Below, in pieces: positions 1-8,644 of a stretch of 64,000 bases of DNA (positions within the stretch are counted from its first letter, which is position 1; the number at the start of each line of letters is the position of its first letter). The notes under the pieces were generated by a model. It saw only the letters and a program-made list of their open reading frames with translations. It ran no database searches and had not been told where the DNA came from. The stretch covers positions 620,001 through 684,000 of the forward strand of contig NZ_NEVL01000001.1 of the NCBI RefSeq assembly GCF_002261335.1. The letters are read 5' to 3'. The DNA comes from Bordetella genomosp. 1. Lineage in GTDB: Bacteria > Pseudomonadota > Gammaproteobacteria > Burkholderiales > Burkholderiaceae_B. Made by a program: the position numbers and the translations under genes.

Positions 1-1009
1 CGTCGAGGACAAGGGCCGCCAGATCAACCTGGTGATCGACCGCGACGCCGCCACCCGGCTCGGCATCGACATGTCCACCATCGCCGCGGTGCTGAACAAC
101 TCCTACAGCCAGCGTCAGGTCTCGGTGATGTACGGGCCGCTGAACCAGTATCACGTGGTGATGGGCGTGGACGCGCGCTTCGCCGAAGATGCCGAGTCGC
201 TCAAGCAGCTGCAGGTGATCGCGGCCGATGGCAGCCGCGTGCCGCTGTCGGCCTTCGCCAGGCTCGAGGTCGGCAACGCGCCGCTGTCGGTGAGCCACCA
301 GGGCCTGTTCGTGGCCGACACCATCTCGTTCTCGACCGCGCCCGGCGTGTCGCTCGACCAGGCGCTGGCCGCCATCGATACGGCGGTGGCGCGCATCGGC
401 CTGCCCTCGGATCAGATCCAGGCCGGCTTCCAGGGCACGGCCGCCGAGCTGCAGAAGACGCTGGCGCGCCAGCCCTGGCTGATCCTGGCCGCGCTGGTGG
501 CGATGTACATCGTGCTGGGCATGCTGTACGAGAGCTTCGTGCATCCGCTCACGATCCTGTCGACGCTGCCCTCGGCCGGCATCGGCGCGCTGCTGGCGCT
601 GATGCTGCTCAACACCGAGTTCACGCTGATCGCGCTGATCGGCGTGTTCCTGCTGATCGGCATCGTGAAGAAGAACGCCATCATGATGGTGGACTTCGCG
701 CTCGACGCCGAGCGGCGCGAGGCCATGGCGCCGCGCGACGCCATCTTCCAGGCCTGCCTCACGCGCTTTCGCCCCATCATGATGACCACGCTGGCCGCGA
801 TCTTCGGCGCGCTGCCGCTGGTGCTGGCCACCGGCGCGGGCGTCGAGATGCGGCGCCCGCTCGGCATCACCATCGTGGGCGGCCTGGTGCTGTCGCAGAT
901 CCTCACCCTCTACACCACGCCCGTCGTCTACCTGTACCTCGACCGACTCCGCCTCTGGGCCGCGCGCCGCCGCGCCGGCACGGCCTCCGTTCCGACTCCG
1001 CATCCATGA
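1..1009 (+). CDS. RND efflux pump permease, C-terminal part (MdtC/MuxC type, cut by window edge)
   Basis: Inner-membrane proton-driven drug exporter of the HAE1 RND family. Only the last ~335 residues are in the window, and the frame is open to the left edge. What remains is the end of the second periplasmic loop, then several hydrophobic helices. The helix carrying [15 protein letters not shown] is the form typical of MdtB/MdtC/MuxB/MuxC rather than AcrB. It is followed by the RFRPIMMTT and [12 protein letters not shown] segments expected near the C-terminus. The stop overlaps the start of the outer-membrane channel gene (ATGA), so the two form one operon. Probably the last permease of a two-permease pump; substrate unknown. 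Confidence 0.9.
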   Translation, partial: VEDKGRQINLVIDRDAATRLGIDMSTIAAVLNNSYSQRQVSVMYGPLNQYHVVMGVDARFAEDAESLKQLQVIAADGSRVPLSAFARLEVGNAPLSVSHQGLFVADTISFSTAPGVSLDQALAAIDTAVARIGLPSDQIQAGFQGTAAELQKTLARQPWLILAALVAMYIVLGMLYESFVHPLTILSTLPSAGIGALLALMLLNTEFTLIALIGVFLLIGIVKKNAIMMVDFALDAERREAMAPRDAIFQACLTRFRPIMMTTLAAIFGALPLVLATGAGVEMRRPLGITIVGGLVLSQILTLYTTPVVYLYLDRLRLWAARRRAGTASVPTPHP

Positions 1010-2514
1010 TCCGATTTCCGACCCTGACCTCCGTCTTCTCCGCGCGCCTGGCGCCGCTGGCGCTCGCGCTGCTGCTGGCCGGCTGCGCGGTGGGCCCCGA
1101 CTACCAGCGCCCCGCCATCGACGTGGGCGCCGGTTTCAAGGAAGGCGAGGGCACGGTGCCGGGCTGGAAGCGGGCGCAGCCCGCCGACCAGGTCGAGCGC
1201 GGCGAATGGTGGCGCGTCTACGGCGATGCCACGCTCGATGCCCTGATGGCCGACCTGAACACTGCCAACCAGACCGTGGCGCAGTCCGAGGCCAACTATC
1301 GCCAGGCCCAGGCGCTGGTGAATTCGGCGCGCTCGGCCTTCTTCCCGACGGTCGGCGCCGACGCCGGCCTGACCCGTGCCGGCAACGGCGCCAGCTCGCA
1401 GAGCACCGGCACCAGCACCTCGAATCAGTATTCCCTGAGCGGCAGCGTGAGCTGGGAGCTGGACGTGTGGGGCCGCATCCGGCGCCAGGTCGAATCGAGC
1501 CAGGCCTCCGCGGCGGCCAGCGGCGCCGATCTCGCGGCGACGCGCCTGAGCGCGCAGTCGGCGCTGGCGCAGAACTATCTGCAGCTGCGCATCCTCGACG
1601 AGCAGAAGCGCCTGCTGGACGCCACGGTGGCGGCCTACGAGCGCTCGCTGCAGCTCACGCGCAATCGCTACGAGGCCGGCGTGGCGGGCAAGGCCGACGT
1701 GGCCGTGGCCGAGACGCAGCTCGAGAACACGCGTGCGCAATCGATCGACCTCGATTGGCAGCGCGGCCAGTACGAGCACGCGATCGCCGTGCTGGTCGGC
1801 CTGGCGCCGTCGCGTTTCGCCTTGCCGCCCGCGCCGTTCACGCAGCAATTGCCCGAGATCCCGGTGGCCCTGCCCGCGACGCTGCTGGAGCGCCGGCCCG
1901 ACGTGGCTGCGGCCGAACGCCGTGCCGCAGCCGCCAACGCCGACATCGGCGTGGCCGTGGCCGCCTGGTTTCCCGACCTGACGCTGTCGGCCAGCGGCGG
2001 CTTTCGCAGCGGCCAGTTCGGCGACCTGCTGACCGCGCCCGCGCGCTTCTGGTCGCTCGGCCCCGCGCTCGCGCTCACGATCTTCGACGGCGGCGCGCGC
2101 GAGGCGCAGATCGCGTCGGCCCGCGCGGCCTATGATTCGCAGGCCGCGGCCTATCGCCAGAGCGTGCTGGTGGCGCTGCGCGAGGTCGAAGACTATCTGA
2201 TCCAGCTGCGCGTGATGGCGCAGGAGCAGGAGGTGCAGCGCCGCGCGCTGACCTCGGCACGCGAATCGTTGCGCCTGACGCGCAACCAGTACGAGGCCGG
2301 CCTGGTCGACTATCTGAGCGTGGCGGTGGTCGAGGCCACCGCGCTCAACGCCGAGCGCAGCGCGCTCACGCTGTTGGGCAATCGACTGAATGCCAGCGTG
2401 CAGCTGATCGCCGCGCTGGGCGGCGGCTGGGAAGGGTTGCCGCAGGCGGATCGCCCGCCCGCGGCACAGGAGACCGCGACGGCCGGCACGCCGGCACCGG
2501 CCGCGCAACCCTGA
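1006..2514 (+). CDS. Outer-membrane efflux lipoprotein, NodT/OprM family
   Basis: TolC-like outer-membrane channel of the tripartite pump, 502 residues, a normal family length. A signal peptide ends in the lipobox LLAGC with the acylated cysteine at residue 27, followed by AVGPDYQRP, the classic start of mature NodT/OprM proteins. Two homologous OEP repeats follow, each with the RYEAG/QYEAG turn motif (near residues 220 and 430). The C-terminal ~25 residues are Pro/Ala-rich and look disordered. The start overlaps the permease stop by 4 bases, so translation is coupled. Confidence 0.93.
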   Translation: MIRFPTLTSVFSARLAPLALALLLAGCAVGPDYQRPAIDVGAGFKEGEGTVPGWKRAQPADQVERGEWWRVYGDATLDALMADLNTANQTVAQSEANYRQAQALVNSARSAFFPTVGADAGLTRAGNGASSQSTGTSTSNQYSLSGSVSWELDVWGRIRRQVESSQASAAASGADLAATRLSAQSALAQNYLQLRILDEQKRLLDATVAAYERSLQLTRNRYEAGVAGKADVAVAETQLENTRAQSIDLDWQRGQYEHAIAVLVGLAPSRFALPPAPFTQQLPEIPVALPATLLERRPDVAAAERRAAAANADIGVAVAAWFPDLTLSASGGFRSGQFGDLLTAPARFWSLGPALALTIFDGGAREAQIASARAAYDSQAAAYRQSVLVALREVEDYLIQLRVMAQEQEVQRRALTSARESLRLTRNQYEAGLVDYLSVAVVEATALNAERSALTLLGNRLNASVQLIAALGGGWEGLPQADRPPAAQETATAGTPAPAAQP

Positions 2515-2553
2515 CGCATTGCTGCGGCGGGCGCGACCGGCGCGTGTGCGCTG

Positions 2554-2569
2554 GCCGCGCCGGCGCGGC
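2554..2569. other. 16-bp perfect GC palindrome between convergent genes
   Basis: GCCGCGCCGGCGCGGC lies between the ends of the efflux lipoprotein gene and the convergent Nudix gene. It could fold in either transcript, but there is no T-run, so a terminator role is only a guess. Confidence 0.3.
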
Positions 2570-3532
2570 TCAGATCAGGCCGCGGATCGCGGCGATGCCG
2601 TGCGCGCCGTGCTGCTGCGCGTCGCGCAGCGTGTCGGGCGACTGACCGCCCAGCGCAAACACCGGCAGGCCGGCGTCGCGGTTGTGCTGCACGAAGCCGT
2701 CCCAGCCGATGGCCGGCTGGCCCGGATGGCTGGCGGTCGGCAGCACCGGCCCGAGCACCGCGAAATCGGCGCCCAGTTCGCGCGCATGCACCACCTCGGC
2801 GTGCGTGTGCGCCGACACGCCCACCAGCTTGCCCTCGGCCGCGGCCGGGCGCGTCTGCAGCGCCTTCGCATCGGCCGCGCGCAGGTGCACGCCATCGGCC
2901 TCGTTCCACCAGGCTTGCGGATGCACACTGTTGACGAGCAGGCGCGCGCCCGCGCGCTGGCAGCGGGCCAGGGCCTCCTGCATGGCCGCATGCAGCGACG
3001 CCGCATCCGCGCCCTCCGGCCAGGCCGGTTCGCGCCACTGCACCAGCTTCAGGCCCTGCGCCAGCGCCCGGTCGAGCTTGGCGAACCAGGCCGGCAGCGC
3101 GGCGGGCGAGCCGGCCGAGCTGATGCCGTAGCGCGTTGGCAGCTGCAGCCAGCGCAGCGGCGGCAGCGTGGCCGGCAGCAGGTCGCCCACCACGTCCGCG
3201 TGGGCCGGGTCGACCCATTGCAGCCGCTGGTTTTCCAGGCCGCGCGGCTCGCCGTCCCAGCCCGTGACGTGGCAGAACGCCAGCCGCACGGTGGTGTGCG
3301 GATAGACGTGCACGTAGGTGACCCACGGCCGCGCCTCGGTCACGCGGATGCCGATCTCTTCTTCGAGCTCGCGCGCCAGCGCCTGCAGCACGGTCTCGCC
3401 GGGCTCGAGCTTGCCGCCCGGCAGTTCCCACCATCCCGACCAGGGCTTGCCTTCCGGACGCTGGCCCAGCAACAGCTGGCCGTCGGGCCGCAGGATCAGC
3501 CCGGCCGCGACGTCGATGATCTTGTCAGACAT
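2570..3532 (-). CDS. Nudix hydrolase (MutT type) fused to a ThiE/TenI-like barrel
   Basis: Two-domain protein of 320 residues. Residues ~1-130 hold a full Nudix box (GGKLEPGE...RELEEEIG), as in MutT enzymes that hydrolyse 8-oxo-dGTP. Residues ~145-320 resemble a thiamine-phosphate synthase/TenI barrel (KLVQWREP, ADGVHL, GPVLPTASHPG, ALGG). The ThiE metal site is not conserved: NS replaces the usual ND. This fusion is common in proteobacteria and is usually called MutT. The ATG at 3532 was chosen because MSDKIIDVAAGLI begins the Nudix fold directly and overlaps the upstream ATPase stop by 8 bases. Thiamine synthesis by the second domain is doubtful; a true thiE lies at 31895. Confidence 0.88.
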   Translation of the reverse strand: MSDKIIDVAAGLILRPDGQLLLGQRPEGKPWSGWWELPGGKLEPGETVLQALARELEEEIGIRVTEARPWVTYVHVYPHTTVRLAFCHVTGWDGEPRGLENQRLQWVDPAHADVVGDLLPATLPPLRWLQLPTRYGISSAGSPAALPAWFAKLDRALAQGLKLVQWREPAWPEGADAASLHAAMQEALARCQRAGARLLVNSVHPQAWWNEADGVHLRAADAKALQTRPAAAEGKLVGVSAHTHAEVVHARELGADFAVLGPVLPTASHPGQPAIGWDGFVQHNRDAGLPVFALGGQSPDTLRDAQQHGAHGIAAIRGLI

Positions 3533-4391
3533 GGCGGGCCGCCCAGTCGCGTGCGAACTGATAGGCCACCCGGCCCGAGCGCGAGCCGCGTTCCAGGGCC
3601 CATTGCAGCGCCTCGGTGCGGCTCGGCAGCACCTGGTCTTCGGGGCAGCCCAGCTCGCGCAGCCAGTGATAGACGATGTCGAGATAGTCGTCCTGGCGGA
3701 ACGGATGGAACGACAGCCACAGGCCGAAGCGCTCCGACAGCGAGATCTTCTCCTCGACCGTCTCGCCCGGGTGGATCTCGCCATCCGACTGGTGCTTGGC
3801 CTGGAGGTTTTCGCTCATGTATTCCGGCATCAGGTGGCGCCGGTTGGACGTGGCGTAGATGAGCACGTTGTCGCCTGCGGCCGAGACCGAGCCGTCGAGC
3901 ACCGACTTCAACGCCTTGTAGCCGGCCTCGCCCTCCTCGAACGACAGGTCGTCGCAGAACACGATGTAGCGCTCGCTGCGCGGCGCCACCAGCTCGACGA
4001 TGTCGGGCAGGTCGCCCAGGTCGGCCTTGTCGACCTCGATCAGGCGCAGGCCCGCGTCGCCGTGCGCGGCCAGCATGGCCTTGACCAGCGAGCTCTTGCC
4101 GGTGCCGCGCGCGCCGGTCATGAGCACGTTGTTGGCCGGCTTGCCGGCCAGGAACTGGCGCGTGTTGCGTTCGATGATGCCTTTCTGGCGCTCGATGTGC
4201 TGCAGGTCGTCGGCCTCGATGCGGGCGACGTGGCGCACGGCGTCGAGCCAGCCGCGCGAGCCGCGCTTGCGCCAGCGGTAGGCGTGCGCGCTCCAGTCGA
4301 TCTCGGGCGGCGCGGCGGGCAGAAAGGCTTCGAGCTGCGCGAGCACGCGCTCGGCGCGGGCCAGCAATTGGGTGTAGTCGGTAGCGGTCAC
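3525..4391 (-). CDS. ATP-binding protein, DUF815 (AAA-type ATPase)
   Basis: Cytoplasmic P-loop ATPase of the DUF815 family, function unknown. Walker A is GARGTGKSS near residue 97, and a Walker B-like stretch is YIVFCDDLSF. SATSNRRHLMPEYM and the late ERFGLWLSFHPF block match the family. The GTG at 4391 gives 288 residues, the usual length; the open frame continues upstream, but that part is arginine-rich and reads as non-coding. It is the first gene of a pair with the Nudix gene (8-base overlap), a pairing suggestive of nucleotide-pool or stress functions, though this is inference. Confidence 0.85.
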   Translation of the reverse strand: MTATDYTQLLARAERVLAQLEAFLPAAPPEIDWSAHAYRWRKRGSRGWLDAVRHVARIEADDLQHIERQKGIIERNTRQFLAGKPANNVLMTGARGTGKSSLVKAMLAAHGDAGLRLIEVDKADLGDLPDIVELVAPRSERYIVFCDDLSFEEGEAGYKALKSVLDGSVSAAGDNVLIYATSNRRHLMPEYMSENLQAKHQSDGEIHPGETVEEKISLSERFGLWLSFHPFRQDDYLDIVYHWLRELGCPEDQVLPSRTEALQWALERGSRSGRVAYQFARDWAARHV

Positions 4392-4534
4392 TGCGAAATT
4401 CCTGGTGAGGCGGCCCGGGAAAGGGGCGCGCCGGCGGTTACGACAGGATCGTCGCTGCCGCCACAGGGGTCGCGGCGGCACGCGGACGAAACGCGCCGGC
4501 GGGGGTACTGCGACGCGCTGCAAGCAGATGCGGC

Positions 4535-4568
4535 GGCCGGGGCGGGCGGGTGACGGCCCGCCCCGGCC
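4535..4568 (-). terminator. Strong hairpin downstream of argJ
   Basis: A perfect 13-bp inverted repeat (GGCCGGGGCGGGC and its complement) with an 8-base loop lies just past the argJ stop, before the DUF815 gene. There is no T-run, so it is either a weak/Rho-assisted terminator or an mRNA-stabilising hairpin. Confidence 0.4.
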
Positions 4569-4595
4569 GTGGGTGCGCCCCGTGAGGCGCGGCGA

Positions 4596-5822
4596 TCAGG
4601 AACGGTAGTCGGCGTTGATGCTGACGTACTCGTGCGAGAAGTCGCAGGTATAGACGGTCTCGGTGTGCTTGCCGCGGCCCAGCGCGATGCGCACGCCGAT
4701 CTCGGCCTGCTTCATCACGCGCTGGCCATCGGCTTCCTGGTAGTCGGGATTGCGGCCGCCGTCGAGGGCCACCAGCACGTCGTCGAGCCACAGGCGGATC
4801 TTGCTCACGTCGAGGTCGTCGATGCCGGCGTAGCCGATGGCGGCCAGGATGCGGCCCAGGTTGGGATCGGAGGCGAAGAAGGCGGTCTTGACCAGCGGCG
4901 AGTGCGCCACGGCGTAGGCCACCTTCAGCGCCTCGTCGGCGTTGCCGGCGTCTTCGACGCGGATCGTCATGAACTTGGTGGCGCCCTCGGCGTCGCGCAC
5001 GATCTTCTGCGCCAGGTCGGTGGCGGCCTCGGCCAGCGCCGCGCGCAGGGCCGGGTAGTTGGCGTCGGTCTCGCTGTCGACCTGCAGGCCGCTCGCGCCG
5101 GTGGCGATCACGATGAACGAGTCATTGGTGGAGGTGTCGCCATCGACCGTGATGCGGTTGAACGACACGTCGGCGATCTCGCGCGCCAGCTTGTCGAGCA
5201 GGGGCTGGGCGATGCCGGCGTCGGTGGCGAGGTAGCTCAGCATGGTCGCCATGTTGGGGCGGATCATGCCGGCGCCCTTGCTGATGCCGGTCAGGGTGAT
5301 GGTCTTGCCGCCGATCTCGACGCGGCGCGAATAGATCTTCGGCAGCGTGTCGGTGGTCATGATGCCGTGCGCGGCGTTGAACCATTCGTTGGCGCCCAGC
5401 TTGGCGATCGCGCCCGGCAGGCCGGCGACCAGGCGGTCGAGCGGCAGCGGCTCCAGGATCACGCCGGTGGAGAAGGGCAGCACTTCCTCGGCCTTCACGC
5501 CCAGCAGGCGGCCGAGCTCGGCGCAGGTGGCGCGGGCCTTCTCCAGGCCCGGCTCGCCGGTGCCGGCGTTGGCGTTGCCGGTGTTGATGACCAGCGCGCG
5601 GATCGGGCCGCCGGCCTGCAGATGGGCCTGGCAGACCTGCACCGGCGCGGCGCAGAAACGGTTGCGGGTGAAGACACCGGCCACGCTCGAGCCGGGCGCC
5701 AGGCGGAACACCGTCAGGTCGCGTCGGTTGGCTTTGCGGATGCCGGCCTCGGTGACGCCGATTTCAACACCGGCTACGGGGTGGATGTCGGATTCGGAAG
5801 GAATCTGAAGATTAACGGCCAT
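4596..5822 (-). CDS. argJ: Bifunctional glutamate N-acetyltransferase / ornithine acetyltransferase
   Basis: Arginine biosynthesis: recycles the acetyl group from N-acetylornithine to glutamate. 408 residues, normal length. The precursor cleaves itself before a threonine. The site is visible as PNMATML, with the nucleophile at Thr193, preceded by the conserved SKGAGMI. Other family blocks are [28 protein letters not shown] and GDTSTNDS (substrate and oxyanion sites). The C-terminus ends INADYRS, as in other ArgJ proteins. It is transcribed alone or together with the downstream DUF815-Nudix pair, about 200 bases away. Confidence 0.96.
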   Translation of the reverse strand: MAVNLQIPSESDIHPVAGVEIGVTEAGIRKANRRDLTVFRLAPGSSVAGVFTRNRFCAAPVQVCQAHLQAGGPIRALVINTGNANAGTGEPGLEKARATCAELGRLLGVKAEEVLPFSTGVILEPLPLDRLVAGLPGAIAKLGANEWFNAAHGIMTTDTLPKIYSRRVEIGGKTITLTGISKGAGMIRPNMATMLSYLATDAGIAQPLLDKLAREIADVSFNRITVDGDTSTNDSFIVIATGASGLQVDSETDANYPALRAALAEAATDLAQKIVRDAEGATKFMTIRVEDAGNADEALKVAYAVAHSPLVKTAFFASDPNLGRILAAIGYAGIDDLDVSKIRLWLDDVLVALDGGRNPDYQEADGQRVMKQAEIGVRIALGRGKHTETVYTCDFSHEYVSINADYRS

Positions 5823-5938
5823 GGAGTCGTCTCGATGAGCAGGACGGGAAAAACACCGCGCGCAGGCGGTGGCGGAAAATCTCTCTATTATCCCACCGCC
5901 ACGAGACAGGCGCTCGCGCGGCGGGTTTCAGGCCGGGG

Positions 5939-6943
5939 TCAGGGCCCCAGCCGCACCGACGCCACGTCGAGCACGCCCGCGTCGCGGTTCGACAGCACGC
6001 TGCGCACCTCGCCGCCGGGCGCCTGCAACACCGACTTGCCGGCGGGCACCTCGGCGCCGCCCGCCCGCCGGGCGCTGCGGCCGCGCGAGGGCGAAAACAG
6101 CAGGTCGCCCGCCTGCGCGCCGGGCACCTTGGCGCCGGCGCTGGCCACGCGCGTGCCGGCCGGGTAGGTGACCTCGCCCAGCGTGGCCTCGCTGCTCAGC
6201 AGCCCCTCGAACGACAGCCGCTTGCGCTCGGGCGAGAGCCGCAGCTCCACCTTGAGCAGCGGCAGCTGGTCGACGCCGAGCGCCTCGCTGCCGTCGGTGC
6301 GGACCAGCCAGCCGGGCTCGCCGGCGCGGCTGGTGAGCCAGGCGCCGGCCGGCAGCGGCCGCTCGTCGAGCGTGTTGCCGGCGGCCAGGTGACAGCCGGC
6401 GAACTGCGGCTTGCCGTTGACCAGCCTGAATTCCAGCGGATGGGTCGCCATGCAGGTCCAGCCGTCGATGCGCTGGTTGGTGGCGGTGGTGAGCGACCAG
6501 GCCTGGGCCGCGCCGGGCGTGCTGGCCTGGTAGCGGGTCAGGCCGATCGCGTCGATGCCGGCCACGGGCATGGGCGCCGGGAAGCGCGCCGAGATGAAGG
6601 TGTCGGGCTGGCCGGCCGTGGCCAGCCGCAGCTGGGTGCCGGCCGGCATCTGCACGCCGGCCAGCGAGGCGGGCGCGTCGAGCGTGACGCGGCGCGCCGC
6701 GTCGGCGCGGGCCTCGCGCTGGGCCTGCACCCAGGCGCTGATGTGCTGATAGGGGAACACGCCGCCGGCCAGGGCCAGCAGCGCCATCAGGGTGGGGCCG
6801 AGACGGCGGTGTTCGGACAGCCATTCGCGGCTGTCGGGATTGCGGGCCAGCGACACGCACCACGTCAGCAGGGTGCTCAGGCAGATCAGCGAGATCGCCA
6901 TGGAGACGTAGTAATTGCCGCCGGGAATCGAGACGGAGATCAT
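5939..6943 (-). CDS. Unrecognised membrane-anchored protein, 334 residues
   Basis: Not recognised. The N-terminus has two hydrophobic segments (about residues 8-32 and 49-66), separated by a charged loop, giving a membrane anchor. The remaining ~260 residues look soluble and probably periplasmic, with two cysteines (in WTCMATHP and AGCHLAAG) about 25 residues apart that could form a disulfide. A repeated theme of 'P-A-G-T/A-x-L/V' turns (MPAGTQLRLA, LPAGAWLTS, YPAGTRVAS, VPAGKSVL) suggests several similar beta-rich repeats. It lies between argJ and the marR gene on the same strand. Length and composition match its neighbours, so nothing suggests recent transfer. Confidence 0.65.
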   Translation of the reverse strand: MISVSIPGGNYYVSMAISLICLSTLLTWCVSLARNPDSREWLSEHRRLGPTLMALLALAGGVFPYQHISAWVQAQREARADAARRVTLDAPASLAGVQMPAGTQLRLATAGQPDTFISARFPAPMPVAGIDAIGLTRYQASTPGAAQAWSLTTATNQRIDGWTCMATHPLEFRLVNGKPQFAGCHLAAGNTLDERPLPAGAWLTSRAGEPGWLVRTDGSEALGVDQLPLLKVELRLSPERKRLSFEGLLSSEATLGEVTYPAGTRVASAGAKVPGAQAGDLLFSPSRGRSARRAGGAEVPAGKSVLQAPGGEVRSVLSNRDAGVLDVASVRLGP

Positions 6944-6997
6944 GGCGGCTATTATGCGCCAAACCCGGCCGCGCCAGCGCCGGCGCGGCCGCCGTTT

Positions 6998-7486
6998 TCA
7001 TTCCGATTCGGCGCGCTTGGATACCACCTGCAACTTCAGTTCGCCCAGCGCCTTGTAGAGCGTGTTGCGGCTCGCCTCGGGCATGTCGCCGAACATCCCC
7101 TTCACCCACGATTCATGGGCCTTGGCCATCTTGGCGAAGGCCTTCCTGCCCTGCGGGGTGAGCTTGAGCAGCGAGCTGCGCCGGTCGGATTCGACCTTGG
7201 TGCGCACCACCAGGCCCTCCTTCTCGAGTTGGTCGGTGATGCCGGTGATGTTGCCGTTGGTCACCATCATGTGGCGCGACAGCTCGCCCATCTTCATGCC
7301 CTTGGGCGCGCGCTGGAGCTGCGCCATCAGGTCGAAGCGCGGCAGCGTGGTGTCGTACTCGGTGCGCAGCCGGCTGCGGATCTCCGATTCGATCAGGTTG
7401 CAGCAGGTCAGCATGCGCAGCCAGAGCCGCAGCGCGTGATGATCGTCGGGCGCGGCCCGCGTTTCCAGGTCGGGTGAGTCGATCAT
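6998..7486 (-). CDS. MarR-family transcriptional regulator
   Basis: Winged-helix regulator, 162 residues. The DNA-binding core runs from MKMGELSRHMMVTNGNI (recognition helix) to the wing VVRTKVESDRRSSLLKLT. Flanking helices would form the dimer interface and ligand pocket. It is the second gene of a two-gene operon, overlapping the hydrolase stop by 4 bases (ATGA), and divergent from the ABC transporter. MarR proteins commonly respond to aromatic acids or their CoA thioesters, so it is the likely local repressor of the transporter and the operon starting at 13637, where a shared 20-bp dyad is found. That assignment is inferred from position and motif sharing. Confidence 0.9.
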   Translation of the reverse strand: MIDSPDLETRAAPDDHHALRLWLRMLTCCNLIESEIRSRLRTEYDTTLPRFDLMAQLQRAPKGMKMGELSRHMMVTNGNITGITDQLEKEGLVVRTKVESDRRSSLLKLTPQGRKAFAKMAKAHESWVKGMFGDMPEASRNTLYKALGELKLQVVSKRAESE

Positions 7487-8409
7487 GAAAGAGTGCCTTG
7501 TTGCTGCGTGGAAGAAAGGTCGGGAGGCGTGAGGCCCATCTGCGACAGCAGCGCGCGCGTGTAGGGCGCGGCCGGGTCGTTCAGGCTCAGCACGAGGTCG
7601 AAATGGTTGGAGCCCGGCATCGCGACATACTCGCCGGCAAAGCCCGCGGCGCGCCAGGCCGCCAGGAAATCCTGGCTCTGGCGCTTGAATTCATCGGTTT
7701 CGCTTTCGCCGTAGGTGACCAGCAGCGGGCAGCCGCCGTGCTCGGGCAGGTGCAGCTGCGGGCTGTTGCGCTCGGCATCGGCCGGGCTCATGCGCATCCA
7801 TTCATTGATGTGGGTGTGCACCAGCGGGCGCAGGTCGAACAGGCCCGACATCGGCGCGGCGCCGCGCAGCACCTGCTTGGGCACGCCATAGGCCGCGTGC
7901 CAGCCCTCGGCCAGCAGCGCGCCCACCAGATGGCCGCCGGCCGAACTGCCGCAGGCATGCAGCCGGGCGGGATCGCCGCCGAGGCGGCCGATGTGCCGGT
8001 GCACCCAGGCCAGCGCGCGGCGGTTCTGGTCGACGATGCGGTCGAGCGTGACGGCCGGCGCAAGCGAGTAGTTCACCGCCACCACGATGGCGCCGGCGCG
8101 GGTGAAGAGCGGCGCCATGCCGCTCGAATCGCTCTTGGACAGCAGGCGCCAGTAGCCGCCGTGGATGAACAGCAGCACCGGCGCGCGGCCGTCGATGCGG
8201 TCGGGCAGGAAGATGTCGAGCGTCTCGTCGGGATGCTCGCCGTAGGCCACGTCGAGCTCGCAGCGCAGCGTCTCGCGCGCCATGCGGCTGTCGTCGGCAT
8301 AGCGCTTGAGTATCGGGTGGATGTCGGGTACTGTCGCGCGAGCGTTGTACTGCACATCCAGTGCCGCGCGATCGTATTCGCGATACAGGGGTCGGTCTTG
8401 ATCGGCCAT
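7483..8409 (-). CDS. Alpha/beta hydrolase, arylformamidase (kynurenine formamidase)-like
   Basis: Serine hydrolase of the esterase/lipase fold, 308 residues. The oxyanion motif is FIHGGYW, as in kynurenine formamidases and carboxylesterases. The nucleophile elbow is CGSSAGGH, and a late His in SNHFDLV completes the triad, with an acidic residue probably in GESETDEF. No signal peptide, so cytoplasmic. It overlaps marR by 4 bases and is divergent from the transporter. Next to genes for aromatic-acid import and CoA activation, a role in freeing an aromatic amine or acid from an amide or ester (for example an N-formyl or N-acyl anthranilate) is plausible but not shown. Confidence 0.82.
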   Translation of the reverse strand: MADQDRPLYREYDRAALDVQYNARATVPDIHPILKRYADDSRMARETLRCELDVAYGEHPDETLDIFLPDRIDGRAPVLLFIHGGYWRLLSKSDSSGMAPLFTRAGAIVVAVNYSLAPAVTLDRIVDQNRRALAWVHRHIGRLGGDPARLHACGSSAGGHLVGALLAEGWHAAYGVPKQVLRGAAPMSGLFDLRPLVHTHINEWMRMSPADAERNSPQLHLPEHGGCPLLVTYGESETDEFKRQSQDFLAAWRAAGFAGEYVAMPGSNHFDLVLSLNDPAAPYTRALLSQMGLTPPDLSSTQQQGTLS

Positions 8410-8449
8410 GGCGTCCAGCGTGTGGGGGTTATCGGTACAAACCCTAGAC

Positions 8450-8481
8450 TTGTTTTGCCGAATACTTTAAACCTAAACTAT
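8450..8481 (+). promoter_or_regulatory. Transporter promoter with candidate MarR operator (site 1)
   Basis: The dyad ATACTTTAAACCTAAACTAT at 8462-8481 has half-sites matching at 7 of 10 positions. It is 15/19 identical to the site at 13555. A possible -35 (TTGTTT, 8450-8455) and -10 (TAAACT, 8474-8479; 18-bp spacing) would place the operator over the core promoter. It lies in the divergent region between the hydrolase-marR and transporter genes, where autoregulation is common for MarR proteins. Confidence 0.55.
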
Positions 8482-8644
8482 GGCGCACGCCAGTTTCTTT
8501 TGCCCCGCGCGCATGCCGGCACGGGGGCAAGGTCAGGTCGGGCCGCGGGGTCCGGCGGTCCGATGCCGATGCTGGCGCTGGAAGCATCCGTATCAAAAAA
8601 GGCCGTATAAAAAACCTGCCGCGCCCTGCGCAAGGAGCTCCACC

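Noticed and set aside
2570-3784. Longer Nudix protein starting upstream near 3784
   Set aside because: The extra N-terminal residues are an out-of-frame reading of the DUF815 gene; the Nudix fold begins at the ATG at 3532.
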